The notes under the pieces are model-generated. The model was not told where the DNA came from, ran no database searches, and saw only the letters and a list, made by a program, of their open reading frames with translations. A stretch of DNA of 56,783 bases from assembly GCA_003221515.1 (NCBI GenBank), contig QHSI01000132.1, positions 1 through 56,783 on the forward strand. Direction: 5' to 3'. The translations under genes were made by a program, and so were the position numbers. The DNA comes from Candidatus Rokuibacteriota bacterium (GTDB lineage: Bacteria; Methylomirabilota; Methylomirabilia; Rokubacteriales; CSP1-6). Positions 41,019 through 49,380 of this stretch are shown here, piece by piece (position 1 is the stretch's first letter; each line of letters begins with the position of its first letter).

Positions 41019-42014
41019 ATGCGGAGCATCGACGTCCACGCCCATCTGACCCCGCAGTGCTTCTGGCAGGCCACGGAGAAGGGCGCCGACTGGCACTCGC
41101 TCAGGCGCGAGAAGGACGAGCGCGGCCAGGAGTGCGCCATCGTCGGGGATCGGCGGCAGGTGCTCCCGCCCCGCGCGAAGTGGACGCCGGAGGAGCGGCT
41201 GGCCGACATGGATTCGCTCGGCGTCGACGTGCATGTCGTCTCCCCGTACGTCGGCTTCTACAACTACCACCTCGACGCCAAGGTGGCGGCCGCGACCGCG
41301 CGGGCCACCAACGACGAGATCAGCTCGATGACGAAGGCCTGGCCCACGCGCTTCGCGGGGCTGGGGACGCTCCCGATGCAGGACGTGAGGGGCGCCATCA
41401 CGGAGCTCGAGCGCTGCATGACTCAGCTCGGCCTCAAGGGCGCCGAGATCAACGATCACGTCAACGGCCGCACGCTCGACGAGGCGGAGTTTCGCCCGTT
41501 CTGGAAGGCCGCCGATCAGCTCGGCGCGCTGATCTTCTTCCATCAAGGCGGCGAGACGCTGGTGAGCCCGCGCACGAAGCGGTATCACCTGCCGAACACG
41601 GTCGGCAATCTCGTGGACCGGGCGGTGACGTTCGCGACGCTGGTGTCGGGCGGCGTGATGGACGAGTGCCCGAACCTCAAGATCGTGCTGGGCCACGGCG
41701 GGGGGTACACGTGCTACGGCATCGGGCGCATGGATCGCGGGTGGCAGGTGCGTGCGGAGGCGCGCATCAACATCGCGAAGCCCCCGAGCACCTATCTGCG
41801 GAAGTTCTACTACGACTGCATCGTCTACACGGAGTCGGCGCTGCGCTTCCTCATCGACACGGTGGGCGCCGACCGCGTGGTGTTCGGCACCGACTGGCCG
41901 TACGACATGGCGCTCGACTGGCCCGTCTCCTGGATCCTCAGCATGGAATCGCTGAGCCAGGAGGAGAAGGACGCGATCCTCTGGAAGAACCTCGAGCGGC
42001 TGCTGAACCTCTGA
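41019..42014 (+). CDS. Amidohydrolase 2 family protein (ACMSD/resorcylate decarboxylase-like)
   Basis: 331-aa metal-dependent hydrolase or decarboxylase. Metal ligands: HAH at residues 7-9 (IDVHAHLTP), the His in LIFFHQGGE, the His in VLGHGGGY and the Asp in VVFGTDWPYD. This pattern fits the ACMSD-related branch, many of whose members decarboxylate aromatic or unsaturated acids rather than hydrolyse amides. AGGAGG lies 6 nt before the ATG. It converges with the UGSC gene, 28 nt apart. Confidence 0.9.
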   Translation: MRSIDVHAHLTPQCFWQATEKGADWHSLRREKDERGQECAIVGDRRQVLPPRAKWTPEERLADMDSLGVDVHVVSPYVGFYNYHLDAKVAAATARATNDEISSMTKAWPTRFAGLGTLPMQDVRGAITELERCMTQLGLKGAEINDHVNGRTLDEAEFRPFWKAADQLGALIFFHQGGETLVSPRTKRYHLPNTVGNLVDRAVTFATLVSGGVMDECPNLKIVLGHGGGYTCYGIGRMDRGWQVRAEARINIAKPPSTYLRKFYYDCIVYTESALRFLIDTVGADRVVFGTDWPYDMALDWPVSWILSMESLSQEEKDAILWKNLERLLNL

Positions 42015-42042
42015 GTTCGCGGCCCTACATCTGGTCGCGCGC

Positions 42043-43573
42043 TCATCGCCAGTCGTCCACCGAGACCGTCTTGGCGTACGAGGCGCCCATGATGCGCCAG
42101 TAGCCGTTGGTCTCGCCGCCGACGACCACGACGTGGATGTCCTCCCGCTTCCACATCTGGATCATCTGATCCGGCGCCGCCCTGAGCTTCGTCGCCCACG
42201 GCTCCTCGCCGAACGTGGCGCGCGGGTAGATGTAGTTCTGCACGAGCTGATAGTCCCAGTACTCGCCGGCCGGCATCTGGGCGTTCTCGTAGATCCAGTC
42301 GATCAGCGCGTCCTTCTTGGTGAACCCGCCGCGGTCGATGAACTGCCGCGCGGTGATCGGGTCGAGCACGAAGACGGGCGGGATGTGCGGATCCATCCCG
42401 CGCAGCATGTTGCGGACGTGCTCGCGCCAGTGCTGCTCGCGAATCCCGAGCGTGTAGGCGGTGGCGCGGCAGCCCGAGAAGACGCTGACGGTACTGTCGG
42501 TTGGACGGAACCCGCGCTGGACGTGGAACGGCTCCCAGGGGCTTCGCTCCTCGTTCTCGGGGAACGTGATGCTGTTGTAGGCGTAGTTGTTCCCCTGCGA
42601 GCCCATGTAGGTGAGTCCGGGCACCGAGCCACCCTGGAGGTTCTGCGAGAGCAGGCCATAGGCGCGCCCGATGGTGGCGTTGGCGTGGTTGTACGGCGCC
42701 AGCGCGCCGGTGCCAGCGTTCATCTTGATCTCCAGGCGGATCGGCCCGTTGACGACCGCCATCGCCGCCATCGAGCTGGTGGTGCTGCCGCGCGCGCTCA
42801 CCCCCGTCGCGGCGAGCGCCAGGATCAGGGGAAAATATTCCGGCCGCGCGCCGGCCATCACCGCGTTCACCGCGACCTTCTCGACCGTGTACTGCCAGGC
42901 CTCGCGGAAATGGGTCGGCCGCATGCGCCCGACGATCTCGTCGGGCTTGCGGCGGGTGCGGCGTGGACCGGTCGTACTCGATCCGGTCGCCGCTCTCCCC
43001 ATTCAACGGCGCCGTGAGCCCTTCGATGACTTCCTGCATGACCGGTCGCCCGGTGAGCGGGTCCTTCCCATCGACGTACGCGCGCAGCTCACGGGCAGAC
43101 TTGCCCATGACCGGCTGCGGGACGAACACTTGCCGGAGCCCGGCCATGCCGTTGACCGAGGCCACCGACCGGACGACCCGGTCGAACTTGTCGGTGTGCA
43201 TGGCGACGGTGGGAACACCGTACTTCGCTTCGATCGTCATCGCGTGCGCGGCGACCGCCGGCGCGCAGGTGCTTCAGTGTCCGACGCCGACGATCGCGGC
43301 GTGCCCCCTCGCCTTGATCTCCTCCCACGTGGACGGGTCATCGTTGAGGTACACGCTCGAAATCGGCTTGAAGACCGTCCGCACAGCGGGCATGTGCTCG
43401 GCGAACCACGCCTGCATCTGCTTGAGGAACACATCCGAGTCGTCGAACCGGCAGTCGACCAGATAGACGGTCTTGCCGTTCAGCGTGTCGAGACGCGGCG
43501 CCAGGTCCTTCTGGACCACCTTCGGCGCGAAGCCCGTCGGGTTCAGAACCGAGATCTTCTCCGGAGCACTCAT
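42043..43573 (-). CDS. UGSC-family selenoprotein: in-frame UGA (Sec100) and an internal frame change
   Basis: Composite gene of about 509 codons. From ATG at 43573 (GGAGG 7 nt upstream) 99 codons encode MSAPEKISVLNPTGFAP ... HAAIVGVGH. A TGA at 43274-43276 follows, then Ser-Thr-Cys and APAVAAHAMTIEAKYGVPTV in the same frame. This gives a U-S-T-C redox box (Sec100, Cys103) matching UGSC (seleno)proteins. A hairpin with a GGU loop begins 6 nt after the TGA. Coding in this frame ends near EYDRSTP (about 42965). The recognisable sequence resumes at KPDEIVGRMRP in the +1 frame (from about 42948) and runs to 42043 (TNGYWRIMGASYAKTVSVDDWR end). Function unknown; a thiol/selenol oxidoreductase is inferred from UxxC. 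Confidence 0.8.
42949..42965 (-). other. Frame-change site inside the UGSC gene
   Basis: Upstream of here the protein-like frame is the one containing the UGA; downstream it is offset by +1 nt. Neither frame looks protein-like across this short stretch (HPPQARR versus RRTRR). The cause may be a single-base insertion, a 3n+2 deletion in a linker, a sequencing error or recoding. An ATG at 43002 could start the second part separately, but it has no ribosome site. Confidence 0.7.
43243..43267 (-). promoter_or_regulatory. Bacterial SECIS-like hairpin downstream of the UGA
   Basis: In the mRNA the GGU lies 18-20 nt after the UGA. One fold closes loop GGUC with CGGC/GCCG and continues GCG/CGC below a bulged C. 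An alternative pairs UGCGCG with CGCGCA and CG with CG, leaving loop GCGGU. Both place G and U in the apical loop within the 16-37 nt window described for bacterial SECIS elements. The high GC makes chance hairpins common, so this is supportive rather than decisive. Confidence 0.6.
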
Positions 43574-43659
43574 CCCACACCTCCCGCTCGTGACGTGTCG
43601 ACGACGTGATCCCTAGTGTATAGCGGCGGCACCATCCGTGGACGGCGCACGACGCACCC

Positions 43660-44907
43660 TCACGCGGCGTCCGATCCCACGCGCTCGGCCAGCGCAGCCG
43701 CGACACCGCGCGCGGCGGCGACGCCCGACTCCCAGGCGCCGTTGATCTCGCCAAACGTCTGCGTCGTGCAGGCGTCGCCGGCGAAGAAGACGCGGCCGGC
43801 GAGGGGACGGCCGAGCGTCGCGCGGCAACGCGCGAAGCCTGGCTTCGCCGCGGAGTAGGATCCGCGCGCCCACGGGTCCCCCGCCCACGCCGTCGCGGTG
43901 GTCCGCCTGATGCGACGCTCGAAGTCGGCGCCGAAGAGACGCGCCAGCTCCTCGCGGGCCGCGGCGACCAGCGCCCCGTCGCGCTCGAGCTCTCTGGCGT
44001 AGCCGCCGCCAAAGTAGGCGAGCAGCACGTCATGCCCCGCGGGCCGCACGCTGAAGCTCGTGGTGCGCACGGTCGTTCCGCTGGCAATGAAGTTGGTCGT
44101 GCCCTCGAACGGCAACGCGCCATCCTCCACTTCGAGGAACACCTTGTTCGCGAGGCCGAGCGGGAGGCCAGCGAAGGCCTCCTCGTACTCCGGTGGCAGC
44201 GCCGGCGTGAAACGCGGCTCGCCGCGCGCCAGCAGCGTGGTCGGAACGGTCACGACAACGGCCTGGCACTCGAGCATCCCGCGCGGGGACGTCACGCGAA
44301 TCCGACGACCACTCCAGTCGATCGCGCTCACCGGACACGCCAGCGCGACGTCGAGCCCGCGCGCCGCGCTCGCCACGACGGCGCCGAGCCCTTCGGCGAC
44401 GGCCCAGTTGGTCTCGGAGTCGTCGCTGGCGGCGAAGTCGACGGTCGACAGCTCGTGGGTGTCCACGCCCATCCACCAGCTCATGATCGCGTCGAAGTGC
44501 GGCCGGAACTCGAGGTCGTCGGGCAAGACGGTCGAGACCGGAACGTCGCGCCCGGCGGCGGCCGCGGCCGTGATCGCCTCGGCCGCCCGGTCCCAGTCCG
44601 CGTCGCGGCGCGCGCGCTGGGCGGCGCTCAGCCGCTCGCGCCCGATCCGCTGTCCCCAGTCGGGCGGGCGCTCGAGCACGGTGAATCCGTGCGCACGAGC
44701 GTATGGCGCCCACGGGTTCTGCTCGGCCGAGTGTAGCCACGCGCAGCCGCGGTCGATCGGCACGCCGAAGGTCAGGCGCTCGGTCCACGCGCGTCCGCCG
44801 ACGCGGTCACGCGCCTCGAGCACTCGCACCGAGAGCCCAGAGCGCGCTAGCTCGCGCGCCGTGGTGAGTCCGGCGGCGCCGGCGCCGACGACGATCGCGT
44901 CCAGCAT
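43660..44907 (-). CDS. FAD-dependent amine oxidase/oxidoreductase
   Basis: 415-aa flavoprotein of the monoamine oxidase family. The FAD site is [17 protein letters not shown] (residues 5-21), with [13 protein letters not shown] (about 30-42) as the second dinucleotide motif, and the C-terminal FAD segment [25 protein letters not shown]. It would oxidise an amine or a C-C/C-N bond with FAD. ATG at 44907 places the Rossmann fold at the N-terminus. It lies 86 nt upstream of the UGSC gene and in the same direction, so co-transcription is possible. Confidence 0.9.
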   Translation of the reverse strand: MLDAIVVGAGAAGLTTARELARSGLSVRVLEARDRVGGRAWTERLTFGVPIDRGCAWLHSAEQNPWAPYARAHGFTVLERPPDWGQRIGRERLSAAQRARRDADWDRAAEAITAAAAAGRDVPVSTVLPDDLEFRPHFDAIMSWWMGVDTHELSTVDFAASDDSETNWAVAEGLGAVVASAARGLDVALACPVSAIDWSGRRIRVTSPRGMLECQAVVVTVPTTLLARGEPRFTPALPPEYEEAFAGLPLGLANKVFLEVEDGALPFEGTTNFIASGTTVRTTSFSVRPAGHDVLLAYFGGGYARELERDGALVAAAREELARLFGADFERRIRRTTATAWAGDPWARGSYSAAKPGFARCRATLGRPLAGRVFFAGDACTTQTFGEINGAWESGVAAARGVAAALAERVGSDAA

Positions 44908-45073
44908 GATGCGACTACCAGGACCTCTCGCGGACGATACCACGCCCCGAGCGTCGGAACCTTTGACGGTTTGAGCTCCGTCGCTGACGCGATCGAAAGC
45001 CCCGAGGGCGCCGGATCTGAAACAGGCCAATCTTACGCGTCTTTACTCACGCACCCCGTCGACTGGGCCTCTG

Positions 45074-45089
45074 CGGTACATCGTTTGCA
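45074..45089 (+). promoter_or_regulatory. Candidate sigma-54 promoter of the PEP-CTERM gene
   Basis: CGGTACATCGTTTGCA matches the sigma-54 -24/-12 consensus TGGCACG-N4-TTGCA at the invariant GG and GC (10-nt spacing) and at AC and TTGCA. It lies 70 nt before the ATG at 45160. PEP-CTERM genes in exosortase bacteria are often under sigma-54/PrsR control. Confidence 0.45.
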
Positions 45090-45159
45090 CGATGTCTCCT
45101 TGGCCGGGTCTGAGCGGCGCGAACTGGAAAGTATCCGGACACCCCGTTGGGGGATCTCG

Positions 45160-45804
45160 ATGAGGCGGAAGACAGGGAGGCGGAAGACAGGCAGGATCAC
45201 AGGCTGGTCGGTCCTCGGGGCCGCCCTGCTTCTGCTCGTCTATGGCCTCACCGGCGTCACCCCGTTCCGCGGCGGCGCCTCAGGACCTCAGAGCGTCGAT
45301 ACCGTGAGCGTCGACACCTCGAGCCTCGACGGGCCCTCGGTCGTCCCCGAGCTCGGAGAGTCAGTCGTCGGCTTCGGGTCGCCCCTGGAAGTGCAGGTCG
45401 CCGAAGCTCCGCCGTTAGTCGACGCGCTCGAGCTCAACGCCGCCGGGGGCCCGACCGGCCGTCTGGTGTGGGCCGGCCCTGGTGAGATCGTGCCCGCCGC
45501 GCAGTTCCCCCACGTGGCGCTCCCCCCTGGAATCGAGCCCGACTTCGGCGCCGCCGGCGGGCCGCCGGCCAACGACGCGCCGTTTGCCGCGTTCGGGGAG
45601 AACGCGGACGGCCTCGCCGGCCTTTCCTCCGGCAGCCTCGGCTCCTTCCTCGGTGCGGGAAGCGGGGCCGGAAACCCGAACGGGCCACCGCTACCCCCTG
45701 ACCCGCAGGTGCCGGAGCAGGTGCCGGAGCCGTCGCCGGTCGACTTGCTGCAGATCGCCCTGGCGCTGCTCGCCGGCCTCATGTACCGGCGCTTCCGCGC
45801 CTGA
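45160..45804 (+). CDS. PEP-CTERM sorting-domain protein
   Basis: 214-aa exported protein. A basic N-terminus (MRRKTGRRKTGR) leads into a signal/anchor helix (WSVLGAALLLLVYGLTGV). The middle is low-complexity, rich in Gly, Pro, Ser and Val with no Cys. The C-terminus is a textbook PEP-CTERM tail: VPEPS (about 188), a hydrophobic helix LLQIALALLAGLMY, then RRFRA. Such proteins are recognised by exosortase, cleaved and moved to the cell surface or matrix. ATG at 45160 is chosen; frame upstream lacks protein-like features. No exosortase gene is in the window. Confidence 0.8.
   Translation: MRRKTGRRKTGRITGWSVLGAALLLLVYGLTGVTPFRGGASGPQSVDTVSVDTSSLDGPSVVPELGESVVGFGSPLEVQVAEAPPLVDALELNAAGGPTGRLVWAGPGEIVPAAQFPHVALPPGIEPDFGAAGGPPANDAPFAAFGENADGLAGLSSGSLGSFLGAGSGAGNPNGPPLPPDPQVPEQVPEPSPVDLLQIALALLAGLMYRRFRA
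45162..45191 (+). repeat. Perfect 15-bp tandem duplication
   Basis: GAGGCGGAAGACAGG occurs twice in direct succession (45162-45176 and 45177-45191). It duplicates Arg-Arg-Lys-Thr-Gly in the basic n-region of the PEP-CTERM protein signal without changing frame. Confidence 0.9.
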
Positions 45805-45811
45805 CGACGTC

Positions 45812-46204
45812 TCAACGCTCCTTGCGCATCTCGCCGAAGACTTCCTTGGCCGTCAGCATTGCCTCCCTGATCAGCGGCACACCGACGTAGCCGGAGAGGT
45901 GCAGGAGCACCTCGATCAGCTCGTCTTCCGTCCATCCCTGGCGGCGCGCCATCCGCAAGTGGATCGCCAGCTCGGGCGTCCGCGCGGTCGCCGCGTCGGA
46001 CACGACGCAGATCAATGTGCGGGTCTTGAGGTCCAGGCCCGGCCGCGTCCACAGCGCGCCGAACACGGTCTCGGTCGCCAGATCGATGAACTTCTTCATG
46101 AGAGGGTCGGCGTACGCGGTCTGGTTCACGCGCTCGACGTACGCGTCACCGAGGAGCTGCCGGCGCAGCTCGCGCCCCTTCTCGTAGGTCTCGCTCACGG
46201 CCAT
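45812..46204 (-). CDS. Carboxymuconolactone decarboxylase family protein
   Basis: 130-aa AhpD-like/CMD fold protein. The conserved segment LKTRTLICVVSDAATARTPELAIHLRMA and the following GWTEDELIEVLLHLSGYVGVP are characteristic. The CxxC of AhpD peroxidases is not present (CVVS, single Cys), so it more likely belongs to the decarboxylase-type branch. ATG at 46204 with AAGGAGG upstream. It converges on the PEP-CTERM gene and is divergent from the alcohol dehydrogenase/CoA transferase pair. Confidence 0.92.
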   Translation of the reverse strand: MAVSETYEKGRELRRQLLGDAYVERVNQTAYADPLMKKFIDLATETVFGALWTRPGLDLKTRTLICVVSDAATARTPELAIHLRMARRQGWTEDELIEVLLHLSGYVGVPLIREAMLTAKEVFGEMRKER

Positions 46205-46295
46205 GGTCCTGCCTCCTTGACTTGAGATGGCGGGATTGTATTGTCATTCGACGCCCTGTGGTAGCTTCGCAGACGCGAACGACAAGGAGCGTGAG

Positions 46296-47297
46296 ATGAA
46301 AGTCGCAACGTGGCAGGGCGAGAACCGCTTCACGATCGACCAGGCGCCTGAGCCCGTCGCCGGTCCCGGCCAGGTCGTGGTCGCCGTCCACGCCGCGGGC
46401 ATCTGCGGCACCGACATCCACGCCACGCAGGGCCTCTTCCCCTGGCAGCCGCCGCTGGTGCTCGGGCACGAGTACGCCGGCGTCGTGCGCGAGGTGGGCC
46501 GGGGCGTGAGCCGCACGCTCGTCGGGCGTGTCGTGGGCTGCGAGCCTTCGTATGGCTGCGGCGCGTGCGCGGAGTGCGCCGCCGGGCGCGTGAGCCAGTG
46601 TCCGAAGTGCGTGCGCGTCGGCGGCTTTGCCGAGCGCGTCGCGCTGCCGGCGCGCGCCGTGCACGCGCTCCCGCGCGGCCTCGATCCCATCACCGCCGCG
46701 ATGACCGAGCCCACCGCGTGCTGCCTGGCCGGCCTCGAGAAGTTTCCGATGCGGCGCGGAGCGACCGTGCTCGTGATCGGCGGCGGCATCATGGGCCTCG
46801 TCACGATGGTGCTCGCCGGCCGGCGCGGCGCCAGGCGGCTGATCCTCTCCGATCCGATCGAGGAGCGCCGCCAGATGGCCAGGCGACTGGGCGCGAAGGT
46901 CGTCGTGGATCCGACCCGCGAAAACTTGCGCGAGCGCGTGATGGAGCTCACCGACGGACGCGGGGCCGACGTCGTGTGCGAGGCGGTCGGCAAGCCTCAG
47001 CTGGTCGCCGACGCGCTGACCATGACGAAGCCGACCGGCGTCCTGCAGCTCGTCGGCGTGAACCCGAAGGGCAGCACGCTCCCGCTCGATCTGTGGGACG
47101 TGCACTTCCGCGAGATCCGGATCGCCAGCGCGTTCGGCCGCGGCACCGCCTATCGCCGCGCGCTGGCGCTCATGCCGAAGCTCGGCCTCAAGGGTCTCGT
47201 CACCGCGAAGTTCCCGCTGGAGCGGATCGGTGAGGCCTTCGCCCATGCCGCCGCCGGCCACGGCGTGAAGACGATGATCACGCCGGCGAAGGAGTGA
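46296..47297 (+). CDS. Zinc-dependent alcohol dehydrogenase family protein
   Basis: 333-aa medium-chain dehydrogenase. Catalytic zinc ligands: Cys in AAGICGTDIHATQG and His-Glu in LGHEYAGVVREVGRG; a structural zinc lobe CGACAECAAGRVSQCPKC is nearly complete. The NAD(P) fold follows with VLVIGGGIMGLVTMVLAGRRG. Overall closest to threonine/sorbitol-dehydrogenase-like enzymes. GGAG is 8 nt before the ATG at 46296. It ends 4 nt before the CoA-transferase start, so they form an operon. Confidence 0.92.
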   Translation: MKVATWQGENRFTIDQAPEPVAGPGQVVVAVHAAGICGTDIHATQGLFPWQPPLVLGHEYAGVVREVGRGVSRTLVGRVVGCEPSYGCGACAECAAGRVSQCPKCVRVGGFAERVALPARAVHALPRGLDPITAAMTEPTACCLAGLEKFPMRRGATVLVIGGGIMGLVTMVLAGRRGARRLILSDPIEERRQMARRLGAKVVVDPTRENLRERVMELTDGRGADVVCEAVGKPQLVADALTMTKPTGVLQLVGVNPKGSTLPLDLWDVHFREIRIASAFGRGTAYRRALALMPKLGLKGLVTAKFPLERIGEAFAHAAAGHGVKTMITPAKE

Positions 47298-47301
47298 GGG
47301 C

Positions 47302-48507
47302 ATGAGTCGCCCGCTCGACGGCATGCTGGTGCTCGATCTCGGCCAGATCTACCAGGGGCCGTACTGCGGCCTCCTGCTCGGCTTCATGGGCGCGCGCGTG
47401 CTCAAGATCGAGAGCCCAGAGGGCGATATCGTCCGGCGCCGCAAGCGTCAGGTCGAGCCCTATCCCCTGGTCATGCTGAACTCCAACAAGGAGTCGGTGG
47501 TGCTCGACCTCAAGCAGCCCGACGGCAAGGCGCTCTTCCGGAGTCTCGTGCGCAAGGCCGACGTGGTGGTGGAGAACTTCGCCGTCGGCGTGATGGACCG
47601 TCTGGGCCTCGGGTGGGACGTGCTGCAGAAGGAGAACCCGCGGCTGGTCTACGGCAGCGGCACCGGCTTCGGGCTCAGCGGGCCCTACCGCGACCTGCCG
47701 GCGATGGATCTCACGATCCAGGCGATGAGCGGCATCATGAATGCGACGGGCTTTCCCGATCGGGCGCCAGTCAAGGCCGGCCCCGCCGTCTGCGATTTCC
47801 TCGGCGGCGTCCATCTCTGCGCCGGAATCCTCGGCGCGCTGGTGCAGCGCGCGCGCACCGGCCGCGGCCAGTTCGTGGAGGTCGCGATGCTCGACGCGGC
47901 GATCATCGCGCTGGCGAGCGCGCTCGGCGTCTTCATGGACGGCGACACGTCGGTGCCGCCACGGACCGGCAACCGCCACCCCGCGCTGGCGATGGCGCCC
48001 TACAACGTCTACGAGACCAGCGATGGCTATGTCGCGATCTTCACCGCGTCGGACCGGCACTGGGAGAGCATCACGAAGGTGCTGGGACGCGAGGATCTGC
48101 TGACGAACCCCGACTACGCGACCACGCCCGGTCGGGCCGCCCGCGTCGAGGAGATCGACGCGATGGTCACCACGTGGACGCGGGCGCGCACCAAGAACGA
48201 CGTCATGGCGGTCATGACCGAGGCGCACGTGCCGTGCGCCCCGGTGCGCACGGCCGCCGAGGTGGTCGCCGACCCGCACCTGAACGCGCGCGGCGTGTGG
48301 AGGGACATCGAGCATCCGCGGCGCGGCAAGACGAAGGTGCCGATCTCGCCGATCCGCCTCCATGGCGCCGAGCCCGCGGCTGTCGCTCGCCCGGCGCCGC
48401 TGCTCGGTCAGGATACCGACCGCGTGCTGGCGGAATTGCTCGGCCTGTCGGCCGACGAGCTCGGCACGCTCCACGCCGCCGGGGTGATCGAGCCCGTCAA
48501 GACCTGA
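47302..48507 (+). CDS. CaiB/BaiF family CoA transferase (family III)
   Basis: 401-aa enzyme transferring CoA between carboxylic acids. Family marks: VLDLGQIYQGPYCGLLLGFMGA at the N-terminus, KIESPEGD, LDLKQPDGKALF, VVVENFAVGVMDRLGLGWDVL, and the catalytic Asp in PAMDLTIQAMSGIM (about residue 135). The GHPALAMAPYNVYETSDGYV region closes the active site. GGAG lies 8-9 nt before the ATG. Coupled with an alcohol dehydrogenase, it suggests oxidation and CoA activation of an organic acid. Confidence 0.93.
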   Translation: MSRPLDGMLVLDLGQIYQGPYCGLLLGFMGARVLKIESPEGDIVRRRKRQVEPYPLVMLNSNKESVVLDLKQPDGKALFRSLVRKADVVVENFAVGVMDRLGLGWDVLQKENPRLVYGSGTGFGLSGPYRDLPAMDLTIQAMSGIMNATGFPDRAPVKAGPAVCDFLGGVHLCAGILGALVQRARTGRGQFVEVAMLDAAIIALASALGVFMDGDTSVPPRTGNRHPALAMAPYNVYETSDGYVAIFTASDRHWESITKVLGREDLLTNPDYATTPGRAARVEEIDAMVTTWTRARTKNDVMAVMTEAHVPCAPVRTAAEVVADPHLNARGVWRDIEHPRRGKTKVPISPIRLHGAEPAAVARPAPLLGQDTDRVLAELLGLSADELGTLHAAGVIEPVKT

Positions 48508-48555
48508 GCAACGCCGGCGCACGCTTCATCGTCGTCCCGGGCGCCGTCATCCGAC

Positions 48556-48561
48556 TATAAT
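48556..48561 (+). promoter_or_regulatory. Candidate -10 element upstream of the SDR gene
   Basis: A perfect TATAAT followed 9 nt later by TACAAT (48571-48576). The SDR start is at 48603 with an AGGAGGG site in between, leaving a leader of about 25-35 nt. No clear -35. Confidence 0.45.
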
Positions 48562-48602
48562 GACGGGCCATACAATAGCGCGTCCCCAGAGGAGGGATCC
48601 CG

Positions 48603-49379
48603 GTGGAACTTTCAGGACAGGTCGCGATCGTCACCGGCGCGGGCCGCGGCATCGGTCGCGCCACCGCGCTCGAGCTGGCCACGATGGGCGCCGACATCGT
48701 CGTCGCCGAGCTGGACCGCGAGGGCGCCGAGCGCACGGCCGCCGAGGTGAAGGGGCTCGGGCGCCGCGTGAGCGTCGTGCGCACCGACGTCACGTCGCGC
48801 ACCGACCTCATCGCGATGGCGGACCGGGCGCGCGCCGAGTTCGGGCGTATCGACATCCTGGTGAACAACGCGGGGATCTATCGCGCGGCCCTCCCGCTGG
48901 ACGTCACCGAGGAGCACTGGGACGCGATCATGAACGTCAACGCCCGGGCGGTGTTCTTCGCGAGCCAGGCGGTGCTGCCCACGATGATTGCGCAGAAGCG
49001 CGGCGCGATCGTCAGCCTGGCGTCGATGGCCGGCAAGGTCGGGAGCAAGAACAACCTGCCCTACAACGCGAGCAAGGCCGCGGTCGTCAGCATGACGAAG
49101 AGCCTCGCCCTGGCCCATGCCGCCGACGGGATCCGCGTGAACTGCGTCTGCCCGGGCTTCGTCGAAACCGACATGTGGACGAGCGTCGCGCGCGAGCAGG
49201 GCAAGCTCATGGGCATCACGCCGGAGGAGTTCACCCGCCGGCGCGCCGACACGGTCCCGCTCGGCCGGATGGAGCGCCCCGAGGACGTCGCCAACGTCAT
49301 CGGCTTCCTGGTCTCGAGCAAGTCGGGCTACATGACGGGCCAGGCGCTCAGCGTCGACGGCGGCCTGGTCATGCACTGA
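48603..49379 (+). CDS. Short-chain dehydrogenase/reductase
   Basis: 258-aa classical SDR. Cofactor motif TGAGRGIG (11-18), NNAG (88-91), catalytic Ser141, Tyr154 and Lys158 (YNASK), and PGFVETDM after it; acidic Glu36 at the end of the second strand (VVAELDREG) favours NAD over NADP. The C-terminus GQALSVDGGLVMH is standard. GTG at 48603 with GGAGG about 8 nt upstream. It is followed after 1 nt by the glycosyltransferase GTG. Confidence 0.93.
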   Translation: MELSGQVAIVTGAGRGIGRATALELATMGADIVVAELDREGAERTAAEVKGLGRRVSVVRTDVTSRTDLIAMADRARAEFGRIDILVNNAGIYRAALPLDVTEEHWDAIMNVNARAVFFASQAVLPTMIAQKRGAIVSLASMAGKVGSKNNLPYNASKAAVVSMTKSLALAHAADGIRVNCVCPGFVETDMWTSVAREQGKLMGITPEEFTRRRADTVPLGRMERPEDVANVIGFLVSSKSGYMTGQALSVDGGLVMH

Positions 49380-49380
49380 G

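Noticed and set aside
41825-42948. Continuation of the selenoprotein frame to 41825
   Set aside because: Composition becomes antisense-like (Arg/Gly/His-rich) after about 42965 and it enters DNA antisense to the ACMSD-like gene, while the +1 frame carries a coherent protein.
43274-43573. A stand-alone 99-aa protein ending at the UGA
   Set aside because: Strong protein-like sequence continues in frame after the UGA and a UxxC box plus SECIS-like hairpin are present, so read-through is the better explanation.
44971-45159. Extended N-terminus of the PEP-CTERM protein
   Set aside because: The upstream 63 codons hold the probable sigma-54 promoter and would bury the export signal in the middle of the protein.
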